From positions 1 through 8,863 of the forward strand of contig JAEZMP010000347.1 in the NCBI GenBank assembly GCA_023442215.1: a stretch of DNA of 8,863 nt, given 5' to 3'. Numbering within the stretch: position 1 is the stretch's first letter; each line of letters begins with the position of its first letter. The position numbers were made by a program, and so were the translations under genes. Source of the stretch: Pseudomonadota bacterium (GTDB taxonomy: Bacteria > Pseudomonadota > Alphaproteobacteria > Rhizobiales > Segnochrobactraceae). The notes below the pieces were generated by a model that ran no database searches, was not told where the DNA came from, and worked only from the letters and a program-made list of their open reading frames with translations. Of this stretch, positions 5,791-8,863 are shown piece by piece.

Positions 5791-8307
5791 TCAGGGACCG
5801 GCGACGAGCTTGCCCCAGGCCTCGTAGAGCCGGCCCTTGCGTTCCTGGTCGAGGCCGACGAGCAGCGCCGGCCCGAGCGCCACCGGCTGGATGATGCCGC
5901 TCGCCTCCTCGGCGATGCGTTCGGCCGTCCACTTGCCGTGACTGCCCGGCACGACGGCGCCGAGCGCGGTGGCGCCGGCCGCGATCGCCTGCCCGCGCGG
6001 CGACAGCAGATAGTCGAGGAAGGCCTCGGCGAGCCGCGGGTCGTTGGCCGTGCGCGGGATCAGCGCGGTCCGGGTCAGCACCAGCGCGTAGTCGTCGGGA
6101 ATGACGATGCCGAACCGGGGATCGTCCGCCTGCCGGGCGAAGGCGTAGGAGCCGAGCACGTTGTAGGCGAGCGCGAGTTCGCCGCCGGCGACGAGGTCGA
6201 TCAGCTCCGGGCTCGATCCGCTGAGCCTGACGTCGGCCTGCCCGAGGGCGTGGGCGAGCCGCCAGAAGTTCGACGAGATCACCGCGTCCTGCGCCGCCAG
6301 CATCTGGCCGACGCCGCTCGCGGCGATGTCGTAGGTGCCGATGCGGCCGCGGAACCGGACCGGATCGCTTTCCAGAAGCCGGATCAGCCCGAGATGCGAA
6401 CGCGGCCGGTCCGCCTCGGGCACGAGCGCGCGGTTGTAGAGGATCACCGCCGGCTCGAAGGTGAAGCCGAACACCTCGTCGCGCCAGCGCGCCCAGGCCG
6501 GCAGCGCCTCGGTCTGCGGTGATTCGTAGGCGCGCGCGAAGCCGTCATTGGCGAGCTTCACCTGCAGGTCGCTCGCCGAGGAGATGATCAGGTCCGTGCC
6601 CTCCGGCACGGTTCCCGCCACCACCGCCTCGTAGAGCGGCAGCGTCTCGATCTCGTCATAGAGCACCGCGACGTCCGGGCGCACGATCTGGAAATCGTGG
6701 ATGAAGGCCGCGAACAGCGGTGTGCTGGTGGCGCCGGCGATCATCAGCACCGGCCCATGCTCGTCGGGGGGATGCAGCGCCGGATAGCGGCTCATCTCCC
6801 CGGCATCGGACCGTCCACCGGAGGCGACGAGCCCGAGAACGGCAACCGCCGCCAGCACTGCCAGCATCCGCCCGCCGCGCCCGCCTTTCAGGCCGGCCGG
6901 GCGGGCGGGTGCCTCGGCCTTCAGCTCGATGCGCGCCTCAAGCCCGCCGCCGTCCCGGTCGACGAGGGCGATGCGCCCGCCATGGGCGTCCACCACCGTG
7001 CGGACGATGGAAAGCCCCAGCCCGCTGCCGGGTCGGGTGCCGCCGCTGCGTCCGCGCCGGAAACGCTCCAGCACCGCCGCCTTCTCGTCGTCGGCGATGC
7101 CCGGGCCGCGGTCGGACACGGCGAGGCGGATGCCGGCCGGCGTCGCATCGACCGCGATGCTCACCGGGCCGTCGGTATAGTCGAGGGCGTTGTCGACGAG
7201 GTTGCCCAGCATCTCGCGCAGGGCCAGCCGGTCGCCCATCACCACCCGGTCCCGCGCCCCGTCCGCGATCGTTACCCCGACGCGCGCCGCCGCTGCGGCG
7301 TCGAGGCGCTGCAGCACGTCGTCGATCACCGTCCCGATGGCAAGCGGCGCCACCTCGCGGGTCTCGATGCGGTGGGCCACGATGGCTTCCATCAGAAGCT
7401 GGTTGATGAGATCGCTGGCGACCACCGCGTTGTTGTGGATCTTCACCACCCGCTCCCTGAGCCGGTCGAAATCGCGTTCGTCGAGCGCCACCTCCGCCTG
7501 CGCCCGCAACGAGGCGAGCGGCGTGCGCACCTGGTGGGCGGCATCGGCCACCACACTGCTCAGCGTGCGCATGATGCTGTCGAGCCGCTGCATGAAGCCG
7601 TTCAGCGCCTCCACCAGATGGCCGACCTCCACCGGTACCGGCACGGAGACCGGCGAGAGATCCTCGGACGGCCGCCGCCGCAGCTCCGCCTCGAGATCGG
7701 CGAGCGGGGCGAACGCGCGCTGCACCCCGAGCCACACGAGCGCGAGCGAAAGCGCCAGCAGCCCGACCAGCGGCAGCACGGCGGTGTTGAAGATTTCGGC
7801 GGCGAGCCGGCTGCGCGCGAGCCGCGTCTCGCCGACGCGGATCGTGACCCAGCCCGCCGCCTCGCTCGCCGATGTCAGCCGGCCGATGGTCGCGATCCGG
7901 ACCGGCTCGCCGTGATAGCTGCGGTCGGCGAACACCGGCTCGTCGTCGGAAGCCGGCGGCAGGCCGGCGCCGAGATCGTCATAGCCGGTGACGAAGGCGC
8001 CGTTCGGCTGCTCGACCACATAGAACACCCGGTCGCCGTCCGAACCCAGCATGGCGAGCGAGGCGATCGGCAGCTCCACCACCACGCGGCCGCCTTCCAC
8101 CTGCACCGCGCCGGCGATGGAAAGCGCGGAGGCCGCCAGCAGCCGGTCAAAGGCCTCGTCGGCGGCACGCCCGGCATAATCGCGCAGGAACAGCGCCACG
8201 GCGCCCGCCGCCAGCGCCAGCACCACCAGCGCGAGGCCGAGCACGCGGCGGCGGATCGAGGTCGCCCGCGCCGGCGCCGGGCCTGGGAGGCTGTCAGGCC
8301 CGGTCAC
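5791..8307 (-). CDS. TctE-type sensor histidine kinase fused to a periplasmic solute-binding domain
   Basis: One 838-residue frame. Residues 1-22 are cytoplasmic, TM1 is about 23-41, and a periplasmic 2CSK_N-like sensor domain covers about 45-165 (VELPIASLAML, DRVFYVVEQPNGAFVTGYDDL). TM2 is about 174-195, HAMP about 196-250. The phosphoacceptor is His258 in VADAAHQVRTPL. The ATPase domain has the N-box NLVDNALDY (369-377), DRGPGI (399-404), F-box LERFRRG and GSGLGLSIV (427-435). A normal kinase would end near 463. Instead a basic linker (KGGRGGR), TM3 or signal-like segment 481-498, and an ABC-type class 2 binding-protein domain (about 518-838) follow; ISSASDLQVKLANDGFA, FTFEPAVILYN and AYNVLGSYAFARQ resemble the binding proteins usually encoded beside such kinases. 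All catalytic residues are present. The start is GTG 8307, overlapping the regulator gene by 14 nt; no ATG fits. If two genes, the binding protein would start at ATG 6867 (358 aa). Confidence 0.85.
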   Translation of the reverse strand: MTGPDSLPGPAPARATSIRRRVLGLALVVLALAAGAVALFLRDYAGRAADEAFDRLLAASALSIAGAVQVEGGRVVVELPIASLAMLGSDGDRVFYVVEQPNGAFVTGYDDLGAGLPPASDDEPVFADRSYHGEPVRIATIGRLTSASEAAGWVTIRVGETRLARSRLAAEIFNTAVLPLVGLLALSLALVWLGVQRAFAPLADLEAELRRRPSEDLSPVSVPVPVEVGHLVEALNGFMQRLDSIMRTLSSVVADAAHQVRTPLASLRAQAEVALDERDFDRLRERVVKIHNNAVVASDLINQLLMEAIVAHRIETREVAPLAIGTVIDDVLQRLDAAAAARVGVTIADGARDRVVMGDRLALREMLGNLVDNALDYTDGPVSIAVDATPAGIRLAVSDRGPGIADDEKAAVLERFRRGRSGGTRPGSGLGLSIVRTVVDAHGGRIALVDRDGGGLEARIELKAEAPARPAGLKGGRGGRMLAVLAAVAVLGLVASGGRSDAGEMSRYPALHPPDEHGPVLMIAGATSTPLFAAFIHDFQIVRPDVAVLYDEIETLPLYEAVVAGTVPEGTDLIISSASDLQVKLANDGFARAYESPQTEALPAWARWRDEVFGFTFEPAVILYNRALVPEADRPRSHLGLIRLLESDPVRFRGRIGTYDIAASGVGQMLAAQDAVISSNFWRLAHALGQADVRLSGSSPELIDLVAGGELALAYNVLGSYAFARQADDPRFGIVIPDDYALVLTRTALIPRTANDPRLAEAFLDYLLSPRGQAIAAGATALGAVVPGSHGKWTAERIAEEASGIIQPVALGPALLVGLDQERKGRLYEAWGKLVAGP

Positions 8308-8863
8308 CGGCCCGCGCCATGTAGCCCGTGCCGCGCACCGTGACGATATCGACCCGCGAGCCTTCGAGCTTGCGCCGCAGGCGCGAGACCAGCAGCTCGA
8401 CGGCATTGATCGAGACGTCGTCGTCGAACGCGAACAGCTGCGTCATCAGCCGGTCCTTGGGCACCACCTGCCCGAGCCGGCCGATGAGGATTTCCAGGAG
8501 GCTGAACTCCCGCCGGCCGCACTCCACCGGCCGCCCGGCGACCATCACGCTGCGGGCGGCGAGGTCGACGACGAGATCGCCAACCTGCACCGCGCTCGCC
8601 GTCATCGCGGTCGGGCGGCGGGATACGGCCCGGAGCCGCGCCTCCATCTCGCGCAGGTCGAACGGCTTGACGATGTAGTCGTCCGCGCCGAGATCGAGCA
8701 GGCCCACCTTGTCGTTCACCTCGGCGCGGGCGGTGGCGACCAGCACCGGCGTGTCGAGCCCCGCGCCGCGCAGATCGCGCAGCACGGCAAAGCCGTCCCG
8801 TCCCGGCAGCATCACGTCGAGCACGATGGCGTCGAACGCCCCGTCGCGCGCCCAGTCCAGCAC
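8294..8863 (-). CDS. OmpR/TctD-type DNA-binding response regulator (5' end missing)
   Basis: Cytoplasmic two-component response regulator, cognate of the overlapping kinase. 189 residues are visible; the first 30-odd of the receiver domain, with its acidic pair, lie beyond the window edge, so the GTG at 8863 is not a true start. In fragment numbering, the phosphoacceptor is Asp16 in VLDVMLPGRDG, the switch Thr is at 44 in VATARA, and the conserved Lys66 is in DDYIVKPFD. A winged-helix Trans_reg_C domain runs about 92-184, with RREFSLLEIL (recognition region) and the wing VRGTGYMAR near the end. It ends at TGA 8296-8294, inside the start of the kinase gene. Position ahead of the kinase and tctCBA suggests it controls this transporter, as TctD does for the citrate system of Salmonella. 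The target sites are not known; candidates lie at 5428-5790. Confidence 0.95.
   Translation of the reverse strand: MLDWARDGAFDAIVLDVMLPGRDGFAVLRDLRGAGLDTPVLVATARAEVNDKVGLLDLGADDYIVKPFDLREMEARLRAVSRRPTAMTASAVQVGDLVVDLAARSVMVAGRPVECGRREFSLLEILIGRLGQVVPKDRLMTQLFAFDDDVSINAVELLVSRLRRKLEGSRVDIVTVRGTGYMARAGDRA

Noticed and set aside
4234..6522. 762-codon plus-strand open frame opposite tctC, the gap and the binding domain
   Set aside because: Low-complexity R/H/G/D-rich antisense translation crossing several real genes and a regulatory gap; no motif or ribosome site.
6697..8343. 548-codon plus-strand open frame opposite the kinase
   Set aside because: Same antisense composition; the minus strand carries all histidine kinase boxes in order.
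8308..8406. ATG start at 8406 for the kinase
   Set aside because: It would overlap over 100 nt of the regulator's conserved winged helix in another frame. The added 33 residues are not kinase-like, and the GTG at 8307 just overlaps the regulator stop, as is usual for such pairs.

Overview
This GC-rich window has dense, closely packed genes, long antisense open frames and alphaproteobacterial-style proteins. It looks like chromosomal DNA of an alphaproteobacterium, plausibly Hyphomicrobiales/Rhizobiales; that placement is an inference from gene content and style. No tRNA, rRNA, CRISPR array, IS element or phage gene was seen.

Left part, plus strand: the 3' end of a HlyD-family membrane-fusion protein of a type I secretion system (1-585), then a complete D-2-hydroxyacid dehydrogenase closest to hydroxypyruvate reductase/glycerate dehydrogenase (683-1690). 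A convergent minus-strand YbaK/EbsC-type aminoacyl-tRNA deacylase follows (1746-2222). The 55-nt convergent gap holds a 16-nt unit repeated almost three times.

Right part (2453-8863), all minus strand, read from high to low coordinates: an OmpR/TctD-type response regulator (N-terminus outside the window), a TctE-type sensor histidine kinase, then tctC-tctB-tctA, a complete tripartite tricarboxylate transporter (TTT). The regulator and kinase genes overlap, tctC and tctB overlap by ATGA, and tctB and tctA are 9 nt apart. The expected circuit is that the kinase senses a periplasmic carboxylate and phosphorylates the regulator. The regulator would then act in the 363-nt gap before tctC (5428-5790) to switch on uptake: TctC captures the ligand and the TctA/TctB membrane complex imports it. 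The substrate cannot be read from the sequence.

The most unusual object is the kinase gene (5791-8307). It runs without a stop through a complete kinase, a third hydrophobic segment and a complete periplasmic solute-binding domain of the type usually encoded as a separate gene beside such kinases. It is either a real sensor-kinase/binding-protein fusion (possibly a processed polyprotein) or two genes merged by a lost stop or a one-base error; both readings are set out. Second, the same palindrome, TCGGAT-N6-ATCCGA, occurs exactly twice, once in each non-coding gap flanking tctCBA. The copy after tctA sits inside a larger 48-nt palindrome.
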